Assembly (NCBI RefSeq): GCF_030014955.1
Contig: NZ_JAGRPV010000001.1
Span: forward strand, 6,262,001-6,326,000
Direction of reading: 5' to 3'
DNA: 64,000 bases
Source of the DNA: Cohnella hashimotonis
Lineage (GTDB): Bacteria; Bacillota; Bacilli; Paenibacillales; Paenibacillaceae
The notes under the pieces are model-generated. The model was not told the origin of the DNA. It saw only the letters and a program-made list of their open reading frames with translations, and searched no databases. This document shows positions 17,514 through 25,393 of the stretch, in pieces; the stretch's first letter is position 1; the number at the start of each line of letters is the position of its first letter. A program made the position numbers and the translations under genes.

Positions 17514-18430
17514 TTGTTCATCCCTCTTTCCCCGTTAGGCTCGGCGGTACCGCCGAACGTTTTTTTGTATTCCGTAGGCGTGATGCCGGTGCGTTTCTTA
17601 AAAGTGCGAATAAAGTGGCTCAGATGGTGGTAGCCGACCTGGAACCCGATCTGCGTAACGGTGAGCGACTGGCGCCGGATCAGCTCCTTGGCCCGCTCGA
17701 TCCGAATCTCGTTCACGTAGTCGATGAACGACTGCCCGGTCACCTGCTTGAACATATGGCTGAAATAAGCCGGCGCCATATTCGCCATATAAGCGCCGTG
17801 CTCAAGCGGAATATCCTGGCTGTAGTTGTCGTGGACGTACCGCCGGGCCTCTTCGATCGGTTCCCGTTCGGCAGCGGCGGTCTGCCGACCCGGTTTGCGC
17901 CGTACGGCGCGGTATTCGCGATCCGCTACCATCAGCAGCTTCAAGAGGCTCAGCCGGATGGCGAACTCGTAGCCGACCTCCTTGTGATCGTACTCGTCCT
18001 GCATGTCCTGGAGCAGCTGCAGGACGAGCGGCTGCCTTTGCTTGCCGACATGCAGCCAGGAATATGGCGCGGAGGCAAGGCCAGGCGTCAGATATCGCTT
18101 AAGCGTATCCTCCATCGGCCCCAGATGACCCTCCAGCAGCTCGGGCAAAAAATCGGCCATGATCAGCTCGAACGTCCGATCCTCAACCGCGCTGATGCTG
18201 TGTCCGGTACCGGGCGTAATGATGAACAGGTCTCCCTGGCTGACGGTCAGCGACTTGCCGAGCATCTGGTGGTTGCACATGCCATGGCGGACGTAGGCAA
18301 TCTGGACGTAATCGTGCATGTGGAGGCTCTGCTTGAGATGCGGACTGTCGTAACTGAATATTTTGAAAGGAAAATCCCTGTTCAGCTCATCCCGGCCTTG
18401 AAAAAGCGGCATATCCAAGTCTTCGTTCAT
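17510..18430 (-). CDS. AraC family transcriptional regulator with cupin sensor
   Basis: 306 residues. The N-terminal cupin-like part includes LHMHDYVQIAYVRHGMCNHQ and GDLFIITPGTGHSI (about 35-80). A C-terminal double helix-turn-helix of about 100 residues includes MANMAPAYFSHMFKQVTGQSFI and the second-helix signature VTQIGFQVGYHHLSHFIRTF, ending FKKRTGITPTEYKK. This is a standard AraC/XylS activator of sugar genes. It lies within operon B between an epimerase and an oxidoreductase, so it probably activates this operon in response to a sugar. An AGGCGG element precedes the ATG. Confidence 0.93.
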   Translation of the reverse strand: MNEDLDMPLFQGRDELNRDFPFKIFSYDSPHLKQSLHMHDYVQIAYVRHGMCNHQMLGKSLTVSQGDLFIITPGTGHSISAVEDRTFELIMADFLPELLEGHLGPMEDTLKRYLTPGLASAPYSWLHVGKQRQPLVLQLLQDMQDEYDHKEVGYEFAIRLSLLKLLMVADREYRAVRRKPGRQTAAAEREPIEEARRYVHDNYSQDIPLEHGAYMANMAPAYFSHMFKQVTGQSFIDYVNEIRIERAKELIRRQSLTVTQIGFQVGYHHLSHFIRTFKKRTGITPTEYKKTFGGTAEPNGERGMNK

Positions 18431-18446
18431 ACGACACCGCCTGTCT

Positions 18447-19298
18447 TTACGCTGTTGCGATCAGCCTGCGAACCGCCTCTAGGTCATGCTCCAAACGTTC
18501 GTAAGCCGGAAACGGCGCATGGCACTCCAGCGTCACCCAATCCGAGTAGCCCGTCTCGCGCAGCGCGTCGAACAAAGGCTTGTGGTCGGCCCCGCCCTCG
18601 CCCAGCCGGCTCTGCAGGAACAGCTCCCTGCCGTGGCGGGTCGTATCCGCGAACGTGCCCGGCGCGCCGAGCTCCGCGATGCGAAGCTCATCCTTGACGT
18701 GGACGTGCATCAGGCGGCGGCCCAGCCGCAGAACGGATTCCCGGCCGTAATCCGTGTCGGTGATGTACATGTTGCCGGCATCGTGAATCATTCCGACGTT
18801 GTCGCGCCCGATCAGGTCGAGCAGGCGCAGGCTGCTGTCCACCGTTTCGACGAGCGAGTTGTTGTGAATCTCCATGAGGACGTTCACTTGATGCTTATGC
18901 GCTTCCTCGGCGCACAGGTTCATCCAGTAGGCTGCTTTGGCATAGTGATAGTCCTGCGCCTTGAAGGCGTTGGGACCGCCGGGGAAAACGCGGATCATGC
19001 GCGTGCCCAGCACGCCGGCGATCTCGAGCAGCCGCTTGAATTCCTCGAAGTAACTCTCCGCCTGGCTGTCGTCGGCATCGGAAAAGCCGCCGATATAGCT
19101 GGCCAGCACGGGGATCGGGAGCGCCAGACTGTCGGAAAGCGCCTTGACCTCTTTGACCCTCGTCATGCTGCTGGATGGGGAGATATGAGGCTCCCGTACC
19201 GCGATCTCGATGCCGTCCAGGCCCAGCCGCTTCGTTAGCTGCATCGCCTCCTGGATGCTGTGCTCGATGAAGACGCCGCTGAATGCCGCGAATTTCAT
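18447..19298 (-). CDS. Sugar phosphate isomerase/epimerase (xylose isomerase-like TIM barrel)
   Basis: 283 residues, the usual size for the AP_endonuc_2 TIM-barrel family. Recognisable segments are LGLDGIEIAVREPHIS, VLMEIHNNSLVET, GMIHDAGNMYITD and MHVHVKDELRI, which supply the metal-binding Glu, Asp and His of the barrel. YSDWVTLECHAPFPAYERL near the C-terminus carries the last metal Glu. GGGGGAA precedes the ATG. It sits between nagA (30 bases away) and the AraC gene. Members epimerise or isomerise keto-sugars and inositol derivatives; the substrate is not predictable here. Confidence 0.85.
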   Translation of the reverse strand: MKFAAFSGVFIEHSIQEAMQLTKRLGLDGIEIAVREPHISPSSSMTRVKEVKALSDSLALPIPVLASYIGGFSDADDSQAESYFEEFKRLLEIAGVLGTRMIRVFPGGPNAFKAQDYHYAKAAYWMNLCAEEAHKHQVNVLMEIHNNSLVETVDSSLRLLDLIGRDNVGMIHDAGNMYITDTDYGRESVLRLGRRLMHVHVKDELRIAELGAPGTFADTTRHGRELFLQSRLGEGGADHKPLFDALRETGYSDWVTLECHAPFPAYERLEHDLEAVRRLIATA

Positions 19299-19328
19299 TT
19301 GCGTTCCCCCTGTTCTCGATTGACGCGC

Positions 19329-20504
19329 TTATCGTCCGTTTGCATTCGTGTTGTACCGGTATACGACTTTGCCCGCCTTGCAGGTCTGTTCGATACGCAG
19401 CTTGCCGCCGTCGTGCCGGAACAGCACGATATCCGCCGGAGCGCCTACGGACAACCCCGCCGCAGCGGGCAATTTCATGAATCCCGCCGGCCTGACCGAC
19501 GCCATCTCCCAGGCGTCGGCCAGGCTCGCGATGCCGCGCTCCGTCATCTGCCGGATGCCCCAGAGCAGCATCTGCGCGGATCCGGCAAGCAGCCCCTCCT
19601 GCTCGGCCAGATGAAGCCGGCCTTGCGGCGTCAGAACGACGCGTCCTCCGATGTGCGTCTCGTATTCGCCCGGCGGCATGCCGCTCAGATAGACGGCGTC
19701 GCTGACCAGCATCGCCTTCTCGCCCTTTACCTTGAGGACGACCTTCAGCACCTGGTCGGGCAAATGGAACCCGTCCGCGATCAAACAGCTGTACAATTCG
19801 TCCTGGGCCAGCTGTTCCCAGAGATAATTCGGATGGCGCGGCAGCATCAGATGGGCCCCGTTGCCGAAATGCGTGGACATGCGCGCGCCGGCCGCCACCG
19901 CTTCCTTGATCTGCTCCGCCGTTGCGGCCGTATGACCGATGGAGACCGTGACGCCGTTATCCGCGCAGCGGCGGATGAACGCGTCGCTGCCCTGCCATTC
20001 GGGCGACAGCGTGACGATCGAGATCCGGCCCCCAGCCGCCTCCTGCCATCTGCAGAACAGCTCCCAGTCGGGCGCCCTGACGTATTCCCGCGCATGGGCG
20101 CCCCTCGCGCCGTCTTCGGGCGAGATGAACGGCCCCTCCAGATGGATGCCTGCGATGCACGCTGCCGCATCCGTATCCTGCTCGCAAGCCTCGGCGATAG
20201 CCGCAACCTGGGAAGCGATTGTCTCCGGCCCGTTTGTGACGACGGTCGGATAAAAGGCGGTGACGCCCTCTCGCCGCAGCTCTCGCGCGACCGTGCCCGG
20301 CAGCGCCGTAGACAGCGGCGACCGGTTGAAGTCATGCCCTGCGAACCCGTTGATCTGCAGGTCGACCAAGCCCGGCGCTGCGTACGGCAGCGCATCCCGT
20401 TCGGCTCGATCCGTCTCCGCCGGCGCGATCCGGGCGATTCTGCCCGCCTGGACCTCGATGTCTACAGGTTCGCCAGTCCGATAGTGGAGCGCTCTGAGGA
20501 TCAT
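19329..20504 (-). CDS. nagA: N-acetylglucosamine-6-phosphate deacetylase (NagA-like)
   Basis: 391 residues from ATG 20504, which has GGAGCGGAGGA before it and overlaps the nagB stop (ATGA). Amidohydrolase barrel motifs are present: GLVDLQINGFAGHDFN, GIHLEGPFISPEDGARGAH, SIGHTAAT and LVSDAVYLSGMPPGEY with the catalytic Asp region. The usual THLFNAM segment reads THFGNGAHLMLPRHPN, marking a divergent subgroup. The enzyme hydrolyses GlcNAc-6-P to GlcN-6-P and acetate in the cytoplasm, directly upstream of NagB in the pathway. A longer frame to 20909 only shadows nagB. The subgroup could prefer GalNAc-6-P; sequence alone does not decide. Confidence 0.88.
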   Translation of the reverse strand: MILRALHYRTGEPVDIEVQAGRIARIAPAETDRAERDALPYAAPGLVDLQINGFAGHDFNRSPLSTALPGTVARELRREGVTAFYPTVVTNGPETIASQVAAIAEACEQDTDAAACIAGIHLEGPFISPEDGARGAHAREYVRAPDWELFCRWQEAAGGRISIVTLSPEWQGSDAFIRRCADNGVTVSIGHTAATAEQIKEAVAAGARMSTHFGNGAHLMLPRHPNYLWEQLAQDELYSCLIADGFHLPDQVLKVVLKVKGEKAMLVSDAVYLSGMPPGEYETHIGGRVVLTPQGRLHLAEQEGLLAGSAQMLLWGIRQMTERGIASLADAWEMASVRPAGFMKLPAAAGLSVGAPADIVLFRHDGGKLRIEQTCKAGKVVYRYNTNANGR

Positions 20505-21280
20505 CGTTCCTCCGCTCCGTACGAATCGACATCCGCATACAGCGTGCAGTCCGGATGCCTCCGCAGAATCGTTGAAGGACACGCGGTCGAGATCGGTTCG
20601 CCGAGCGTCCGGCCGACAGCCTCCCTTTTCGTAGGGCCCGGCACGACGCAGAACAAATGGGCGCCGGAGAACAACGCCGGTACCGTCAGCGTCAGCGCAT
20701 GGGTGGGCACGTCGTCCATTCCGGGAAAACATCCGTCGTTCACCTGCTGCCGCCTGCAAACCTCGTCGAGCTCCACCGGTTTGACCAGCAGCGGATCGTC
20801 GAAGTCGGCGACCGGCGGATCGTTGAAGGCGATATGCCCGTTCTCGCCGATGCCGAGGCAGACGATATCGATCGGCGATTCCGCCAGCAGCGCCGCGTAC
20901 CGGTCGCACTCCGCCGCGCCGTTCGAGCTGTCGATCAGATGGACCTTACCCGGCTTCACCCGATCGAACAGCCTGCCCTGCAAGTAGCGGCCGAAAGCTT
21001 GGGGAGCGCCCGGCGGCAGTCCCAAATATTCGTCCATATGAAAAGCGGTAATCCGCGTCCAATCGATCTCCGGATCGGCCGCAAGCGCATCCAGCATCTC
21101 GTTCTGCGAAGGGGCTGCCGCGAAAATCATGCGGATGCTTCCCTTTGCACGAAGCAGCTCTTTGATCTTCACAGCGGCGTCCGCCCCCGCCGCTGCGCCC
21201 ATTTCGCCGCGGGTCCGGTACACCCTTATTTTCAAATCGCCCGCCTTCTTCTCCTTGACCGGCTGCTGCAAGCTCGTCAT
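20501..21280 (-). CDS. nagB: Glucosamine-6-phosphate deaminase (NagB family)
   Basis: 259 residues. Motifs of the NagB/6-phosphogluconolactonase fold are seen: IFAAAPSQNEMLDALA (phosphate loop region), FHMDEYLGLPPGAPQAFGRY (catalytic Asp in MDEY) and LGIGENGHIAFNDPP with the catalytic His. The family converts glucosamine-6-P to fructose-6-P plus ammonia. It overlaps the upstream oxidoreductase by 4 bases and nagA by 4 bases, so nagB-nagA form a tightly coupled pair. The N-terminal extension of about 15 residues (KEKKAGDLK) is a little longer than in Bacillus. GGAGGGA precedes the start. Confidence 0.93.
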   Translation of the reverse strand: MTSLQQPVKEKKAGDLKIRVYRTRGEMGAAAGADAAVKIKELLRAKGSIRMIFAAAPSQNEMLDALAADPEIDWTRITAFHMDEYLGLPPGAPQAFGRYLQGRLFDRVKPGKVHLIDSSNGAAECDRYAALLAESPIDIVCLGIGENGHIAFNDPPVADFDDPLLVKPVELDEVCRRQQVNDGCFPGMDDVPTHALTLTVPALFSGAHLFCVVPGPTKREAVGRTLGEPISTACPSTILRRHPDCTLYADVDSYGAEER

Positions 21281-22323
21281 TCGGCTCGTCCCTCCTCTAG
21301 TCGGTCTCCGATCGCAATCTCCGTCCGGCGCCTCGCGCTCTCATAGATCGCTTCGACCAGCCTGACCGCTCTCCAGCCGTCCTCGCCCGAGCTGAGCGGC
21401 TCGATTCCCGTCTCGATGGCGGCGATGACGTCGAGCAGCTGGCTCTGATGAAATTCGGCGACGATGCTCTTCGGATCGGTCACGCCGCCGTACGCTTGCT
21501 CCTGCGCCCAGTTCGGCTGCTCCCAGCCAGGCACGCTCCAGCGCACGAGCGAGCTGCCCTCGAGCTTGATCGTTCCCTGCTCGCCATAGAGCGCGATCGT
21601 CGCGGGATAGCCGGGCTGCACGCTGGTCGAAGCCATCACCGTGCCGTAGGCGCCGCTCTCGAACTGCACAATCGCGAGTCCCAGATCCTCGGCCTCCATG
21701 CGGTGCGTAAGCGTGGCTGTTTTGCCGAACACCGTGCGCGCATCCCCCGCGAACCAGAGCAGCAGGTCCAGCCCGTGTATGCCCTGATTCATGAGCGCCC
21801 CGCCGTCCTGCGCGATCGTCCCCCGCCACTCGGCGCTGTCGTAGTAAGCTTGGCTGCGGTAAAAAGGCAGTGTCATCTCCGCAAGCAGCAGCCGGCCGAG
21901 CGCGCCTTCGTCAAGCACCCGCTTGATAAGCTGGTTGTTCGCCTCGAATCTGCGCTGGGCGATCGACGAAAGAACGAGCCCCCGCTCGCGGGCCGTATCC
22001 GCCATTTGCCGCGCGTCGCGCGCGCTCATGGCCATCGGCTTCTCGACGACAAGGTGCTTGCCGGCGTTCAGCACGTCAAGCCCCACGGACGCATGACTGC
22101 CGCTTGAAGTCGTCACGCAGACGATATCGATATCTTCGCGCCTCAGCAAGTCCGAGTAGTCGGTGACCCAGTCGCAGCCTTCCCGCTCCGCGAACGTTCT
22201 TGCCCGGCTCTCGGTCCGGCTGGAGACGGCGACAAGCCTTGCATCTTCGATCTGACCGATCGCCTCGGCGTGTCTCTCCGCGACGTCGCCGCATCCGATT
22301 ATGCCGAATCTCCATTGCGCCAT
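21277..22323 (-). CDS. Gfo/Idh/MocA family oxidoreductase
   Basis: 348 residues. Rossmann loop FGIIGCGDVAERHAEAI, family motif VEKPMAMSARDARQM (about 94-108) with the catalytic-type Lys, and ALMNQGIHGLDLLLWFAG carrying the conserved His/Asp of the substrate domain. It starts 2 bases after the upstream epimerase stop with GGAGG before the ATG, and overlaps nagB by 4 bases. Context suggests a redox step on an amino-sugar or a sugar released together with it. The substrate is unknown. Confidence 0.88.
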   Translation of the reverse strand: MAQWRFGIIGCGDVAERHAEAIGQIEDARLVAVSSRTESRARTFAEREGCDWVTDYSDLLRREDIDIVCVTTSSGSHASVGLDVLNAGKHLVVEKPMAMSARDARQMADTARERGLVLSSIAQRRFEANNQLIKRVLDEGALGRLLLAEMTLPFYRSQAYYDSAEWRGTIAQDGGALMNQGIHGLDLLLWFAGDARTVFGKTATLTHRMEAEDLGLAIVQFESGAYGTVMASTSVQPGYPATIALYGEQGTIKLEGSSLVRWSVPGWEQPNWAQEQAYGGVTDPKSIVAEFHQSQLLDVIAAIETGIEPLSSGEDGWRAVRLVEAIYESARRRTEIAIGDRLEEGRAE

Positions 22324-22325
22324 CC

Positions 22326-23180
22326 CTATACCTCCTTCGCGAGCGCGCGCAGCGCGTCCAGCGTCATGCGAGTCCCGGTCATCCGGCTGCCGTCTCTGGG
22401 CACATAGTGCGTCTCGATGGTAAAAAGGCCTTCATATCCATCCGCGGCAAGCGCTCTCAGCTGACCGATGACCGGTACATCCCCGGAGCCGAGCGGTACG
22501 CACCGCGCCTTGCCGTCGGGTCCGAAGCATGCGTCCTTGAGATGCACATGAGCCGCATAGGGCTTGATCGTCTCGTAACCTAGCGGGTATGCCTCCATGC
22601 CCGCATGCGCTTCGTTGCCGGGATCCCATAGCGCGCGCAGCGCCGGCGAACCGACCGTTCGCACAAGCTCCGCGACCTCTCGCGCCGAACCTCCATTGCA
22701 CGAAGATTCATTTTCCAGCAGCAGCATTACGCCTTCCCTATGCGCGATGTCGGCCGCCCGCCGCAAATGTCCCGCGATCTCCTCGGCATAGCGCTCGGGT
22801 TCCTGCTCGCGCCAGAAGGAGAAAATCCGGATCCGCTCCGTACCCATCAGCTTCGCCAGCGCGATGACCCGCGCCAGCTTCGCGAAGTGGGCGTCCACGC
22901 TCTCTTCGTCCTGACCGAACGTATCTCCCGATGCGACCGGCCTCTCCGGATCCAGCGCGCACTTGAACACCGGCGAGGCGATCGCGGATATGTACAATCC
23001 CCTCGTTTCCGCCTGACGGCGAACCTCCGTTGCCTCCGCGTCGCTCAGGCTCGCGGCATTCCGCCCATCGACGACGCGCACCTCCACGTGCGACAGCCCC
23101 TGCTCCGCCGCCCAGTCCAGCGCTTCCTCGTAGCGGTCGGACACTTCATCCGTCAGCACGCCCAATCTGCTTGTGAACAC
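22326..23180 (-). CDS. Sugar phosphate isomerase/epimerase (TIM barrel), first gene of operon B
   Basis: 284 residues from a GTG start at 23180, with GGGAGCGGAG before it. TIM-barrel motifs: LSHVEVRVVDGRN, VMLLLENESSCNGG, LRALWDPGNEAH, AHVHLKDACFG and LFTIETHYVP, matching the metal-binding Glu/Asp/His/Glu set of the AP_endonuc_2 family. It begins the seven-gene operon B and is only 2 bases from the next gene. It differs in sequence from the second epimerase at 18447, so the two are not a recent duplication. Confidence 0.85.
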   Translation of the reverse strand: MFTSRLGVLTDEVSDRYEEALDWAAEQGLSHVEVRVVDGRNAASLSDAEATEVRRQAETRGLYISAIASPVFKCALDPERPVASGDTFGQDEESVDAHFAKLARVIALAKLMGTERIRIFSFWREQEPERYAEEIAGHLRRAADIAHREGVMLLLENESSCNGGSAREVAELVRTVGSPALRALWDPGNEAHAGMEAYPLGYETIKPYAAHVHLKDACFGPDGKARCVPLGSGDVPVIGQLRALAADGYEGLFTIETHYVPRDGSRMTGTRMTLDALRALAKEV

Positions 23181-23216
23181 TCGCTCCGCTCCCTTCGCTT
23201 GACGCTTTCTTCCTCT

Positions 23217-23225
23217 ACTATAGCA
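23217..23225 (-). promoter_or_regulatory. Candidate extended -10 promoter of operon B
   Basis: On the minus strand TGCTATAGT forms an extended -10 (TATAGT at 23217-23222), about 35 bases before the GTG start. No good -35 is visible, consistent with the extended -10 type. Confidence 0.5.
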
Positions 23226-23285
23226 ACTTCGTCCGGAAAGAAGTTGACGTATTTTGCGAAGGATTTTTACATTTTTTAAGGATAC

Positions 23286-23312
23286 AAAAAGCCCCCGGCC
23301 TTAGCCGAGGGC
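23286..23312 (-). terminator. Terminator after the DUF4177 gene pair
   Basis: GCCCCCGGC (23291-23299) pairs with GCCGAGGGC (23304-23312) around a 4-base loop, followed by TTTTT on the minus strand. It separates the housekeeping pair from operon B. Confidence 0.8.
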
Positions 23313-23358
23313 AGCAAGCGTATGTAAGTCGAGCGGGACTGCCGCTCTATGTTCGCTT

Positions 23359-23556
23359 CTATAGTTGGCGCTTGAAGACGACGATAATGTCCCGGGATGC
23401 GCCTTGACCCTGGCTCGTGTCGAAGCAGGACACCAGCTCCCAGCCTTCGTAGCCGTAGCGGTTAAGCTCATCCTGGAACTCCTGCTCGTCCACCTTGCCG
23501 CCTAGCCAGCCGCCGGTCTTGTATTTCAACGTGCAGTATTCCCACTTCGGCCCCAT
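23359..23556 (-). CDS. DUF4177 domain protein
   Basis: 65 residues. The sequence WEYCTLKYKTGG, ELNRYGYEGWELVSCFDT and IIVVFKR has the compact WEY...GxEGWELV...FKR pattern of DUF4177. Function unknown. GGAGGAG lies 8 bases before the ATG. It follows the next small gene by 24 bases and is followed by a terminator, so the two form a bicistron. Confidence 0.8.
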   Translation of the reverse strand: MGPKWEYCTLKYKTGGWLGGKVDEQEFQDELNRYGYEGWELVSCFDTSQGQGASRDIIVVFKRQL

Positions 23557-23580
23557 CGCGATTCTCCTCCCGGTCTGCGC

Positions 23581-23901
23581 CTAGGCTTGCTGCTCCCCGA
23601 AAAACATCTCGTGCGCGAGCGCGGTCTGCACGCGCGACTCCTCATCCGTGAGCTTGCGGATCAGCTCCATCTCGACCTGCGTCACTTCTTCGCCCTGGAA
23701 GTTGATCTCGGCGATCGAAGCGACGATGCGGACGATGGCGACCGCCCGGTTGTCCGGCGCGTAGGCGATGACCTTCTGTCCCGTAGGGAAGACGCGGAAC
23801 TGCTTCTTGACCATCTTGCCCCGCCCGTACTCGAGCAGCTCGTACAGCTCTTGCTCGGACTTGAATTTGCACACCGAATTGAACTCCGTCTGGAATCCCA
23901 T
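23581..23901 (-). CDS. Small conserved protein of unknown function
   Basis: 106 residues from the ATG at 23901. The alternative ATG at 23907 touches the GGAGGG ribosome site, so 23901 (7 bases away) is better. The protein begins GFQTEFNSVCKFKSEQEL, continues with KKQFRVFPTGQKVIAYAPDN and a beta-rich middle, and ends in a helical tail TALAHEMFFGEQQA. There is a loose resemblance to the DUF2584 pattern (EFN... VFP), which I cannot confirm. No signal peptide or membrane helix. It probably shares a promoter with the DUF4177 gene. Confidence 0.7.
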   Translation of the reverse strand: MGFQTEFNSVCKFKSEQELYELLEYGRGKMVKKQFRVFPTGQKVIAYAPDNRAVAIVRIVASIAEINFQGEEVTQVEMELIRKLTDEESRVQTALAHEMFFGEQQA

Positions 23902-23907
23902 CTGCAT

Positions 23908-24217
23908 CCCTCCGACCTTGGACTTTTGCTGCTATTATAAACCGTAGGCCGCATGCAAAGAAAGTAACGGCGTCCGAATCCAACCAAAAAGGACCGGCAC
24001 CCGGCTCGTCCGAAAACGAAGCGCTGGGTCCGGTCCAAATTTATTCGAAGTACTTGTTGTATAAATGCCCACTTGGTGATATAATGAGAAATGGTACTTA
24101 TCAGACATCCAAAGCATAAACTTCCTACTTCAGGATAGCACATACTTCATCGGATGTCAATTCCCGTTATTCTATACCGTTCCGCCCCAGCACTTTTACC
24201 GGATGGAGGGATGCGCT
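23908..24217. other. Divergent intergenic region and sigma-factor leader
   Basis: About 310 bases. It holds the promoter of the sigma-factor gene (24057-24085) and a leader of about 125 bases. The leader includes a 7-bp inverted pair GACATCC (24103-24109) and GGATGTC (24151-24157) about 40 bases apart, which could fold a long-loop hairpin. No gene seen. Confidence 0.6.
24057..24085 (+). promoter_or_regulatory. Promoter of the SigA-like gene
   Basis: TTGTAT (24057-24062), 17 bases, TATAAT (24080-24085). The -10 is also extended (TGATATAAT). This is one of the best promoter matches in the window. Confidence 0.85.
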
Positions 24218-25117
24218 TTGACGATGGATACCGATTCTCCCGTTGTCGACTTCATGGACGACGGCGACCTGAAGGTGCCTGCGGGCATTCGGATGGACGA
24301 CCCGGTCCGCATGTATTTGAAGGAGATTGGCCGCGTGCCCCTGCTCACGGCCGACGAAGAGATCGCGCTCGCTCATCGGATTGAGGAAGGCGACGAAGCA
24401 GCCAAGCAGCGTCTGGCCGAAGCCAATCTTCGGCTGGTCGTCAGCATAGCAAGACGATATGTCGGACGCGGCATGCTGTTCCTGGACCTGATACAGGAGG
24501 GCAACATGGGCCTGATCAAGGCCGTCGAGAAGTTCGATTACCGCAAGGGCTTCCGCTTCAGCACATACGCCACATGGTGGATCCGTCAGGCGATCACCCG
24601 CAGCATCGCGGACCACGCCCGCACGATCCGGATTCCCGTCCATATGGTCGAGACGATCAACAAGCTCGTCCGCATCTCCCGGCAGCTGCTGCAGGAGCTC
24701 GGCCGCGAGCCGACGCCCGAGGAGATCGCCCAGGCGATGGACATCACGATCGACAAGGTCCGCGAGATCATGAAGATCTCGCAGGAGCCCGTGTCGCTAG
24801 AGATGCCGATCGGCGAGGAGAACGATTCCCGGCTCGGCGAGTTCATCGAGGACCAGGACGCGCCCGAGCCCGCGGACGCCGCGGCTTTCGAGCTTATGCG
24901 CGAGCAGCTCGAGGACGTGCTCGACACGCTCACCGAGCGCGAAGAGAGCGTGCTGCGCCTCCGGTTCGGCCTCGACGACGGCCACACGCGGACGCTTGAA
25001 GAAGTCGGCAAGGCGTTCGGCGTCACCCGCGAGCGGATCCGGCAGATCGAAGCGAAGGCGCTGCGCAAGCTGCGCCATCCGAGCCGCAGCCGCAGGCTGA
25101 AGGATTTTCTTGACTGA
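24218..25117 (+). CDS. SigA/RpoD-family RNA polymerase sigma factor without region 1.1
   Basis: 299 residues from the TTG at 24218, which lies 7 bases after GGAGGG; ATG 24203 overlaps that site and ATG 24224 is the other option. Region 1.2 ([16 protein letters not shown]) begins at residue 29. Region 2 ([20 protein letters not shown] and [20 protein letters not shown]) spans about 66-143. Region 3 ([18 protein letters not shown]) follows, then region 4 ([18 protein letters not shown] and [20 protein letters not shown]) at 235-299. The core is almost identical in pattern to housekeeping SigA, but the acidic N-terminal region 1.1 is missing and the gene stands alone, not in dnaG-rpoD. It is therefore probably a group 2 sigma factor reading SigA-like promoters. 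Confidence 0.9.
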   Translation: MTMDTDSPVVDFMDDGDLKVPAGIRMDDPVRMYLKEIGRVPLLTADEEIALAHRIEEGDEAAKQRLAEANLRLVVSIARRYVGRGMLFLDLIQEGNMGLIKAVEKFDYRKGFRFSTYATWWIRQAITRSIADHARTIRIPVHMVETINKLVRISRQLLQELGREPTPEEIAQAMDITIDKVREIMKISQEPVSLEMPIGEENDSRLGEFIEDQDAPEPADAAAFELMREQLEDVLDTLTEREESVLRLRFGLDDGHTRTLEEVGKAFGVTRERIRQIEAKALRKLRHPSRSRRLKDFLD

Positions 25118-25125
25118 GACTTAGG

Positions 25126-25167
25126 CAAAAAAGCACCGCCGTCAGCGCTGACGGCGGTGCTTTTTTG
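25126..25167. terminator. 42-bp perfect palindrome terminator
   Basis: The 21 bases 25126-25146 are the exact reverse complement of 25147-25167 with no central spacer. The GC core (GCACCGCCGTCAGC) is flanked by six A on one side and six T on the other, so it can terminate both the sigma gene and the converging ddl transcript. Confidence 0.92.
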
Positions 25168-25176
25168 TAGTTGATG

Positions 25177-25375
25177 GTTTTTCCCGGCTAACTTGCTCGA
25201 ACGTGGCTTGATATGCCGGACGTTACGCGATTTTTTCCGGCTAACTCGCGCAATCGCAGCTCCATCCGGCGCAGCTGCGCGGTTTTTCCGGCTAACTCGC
25301 GCAAATGCAGCTCCTTCCGACGCAATTACGCGGTTTTTCCGGTTAATTCGCCCCGCCCGCATAACCGTAACTCCC
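25177..25375. repeat. 51/52-bp-period tandem repeat, about four units
   Basis: Units begin at about 25177, 25230, 25282 and 25333. Each starts with TTTTTCCGGCTAACTCGCG (or a variant) and continues with a CAATGCAGCTCC-TCCG core and an ACGCG end; the first and last units are degraded. It lies between ddl and the terminator, probably transcribed as the ddl 3' end. The core matches that of the array at 16131. Open frames across it are artefacts of the 17-codon period. Confidence 0.85.
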
Positions 25376-25393
25376 AGCCGCGTTCGAACGCAT

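Noticed and set aside
24203..25117. Primary housekeeping RpoD
   Set aside because: Region 1.1 is missing and dnaG is not adjacent, so it is better read as a paralogue; the primary gene should be elsewhere.
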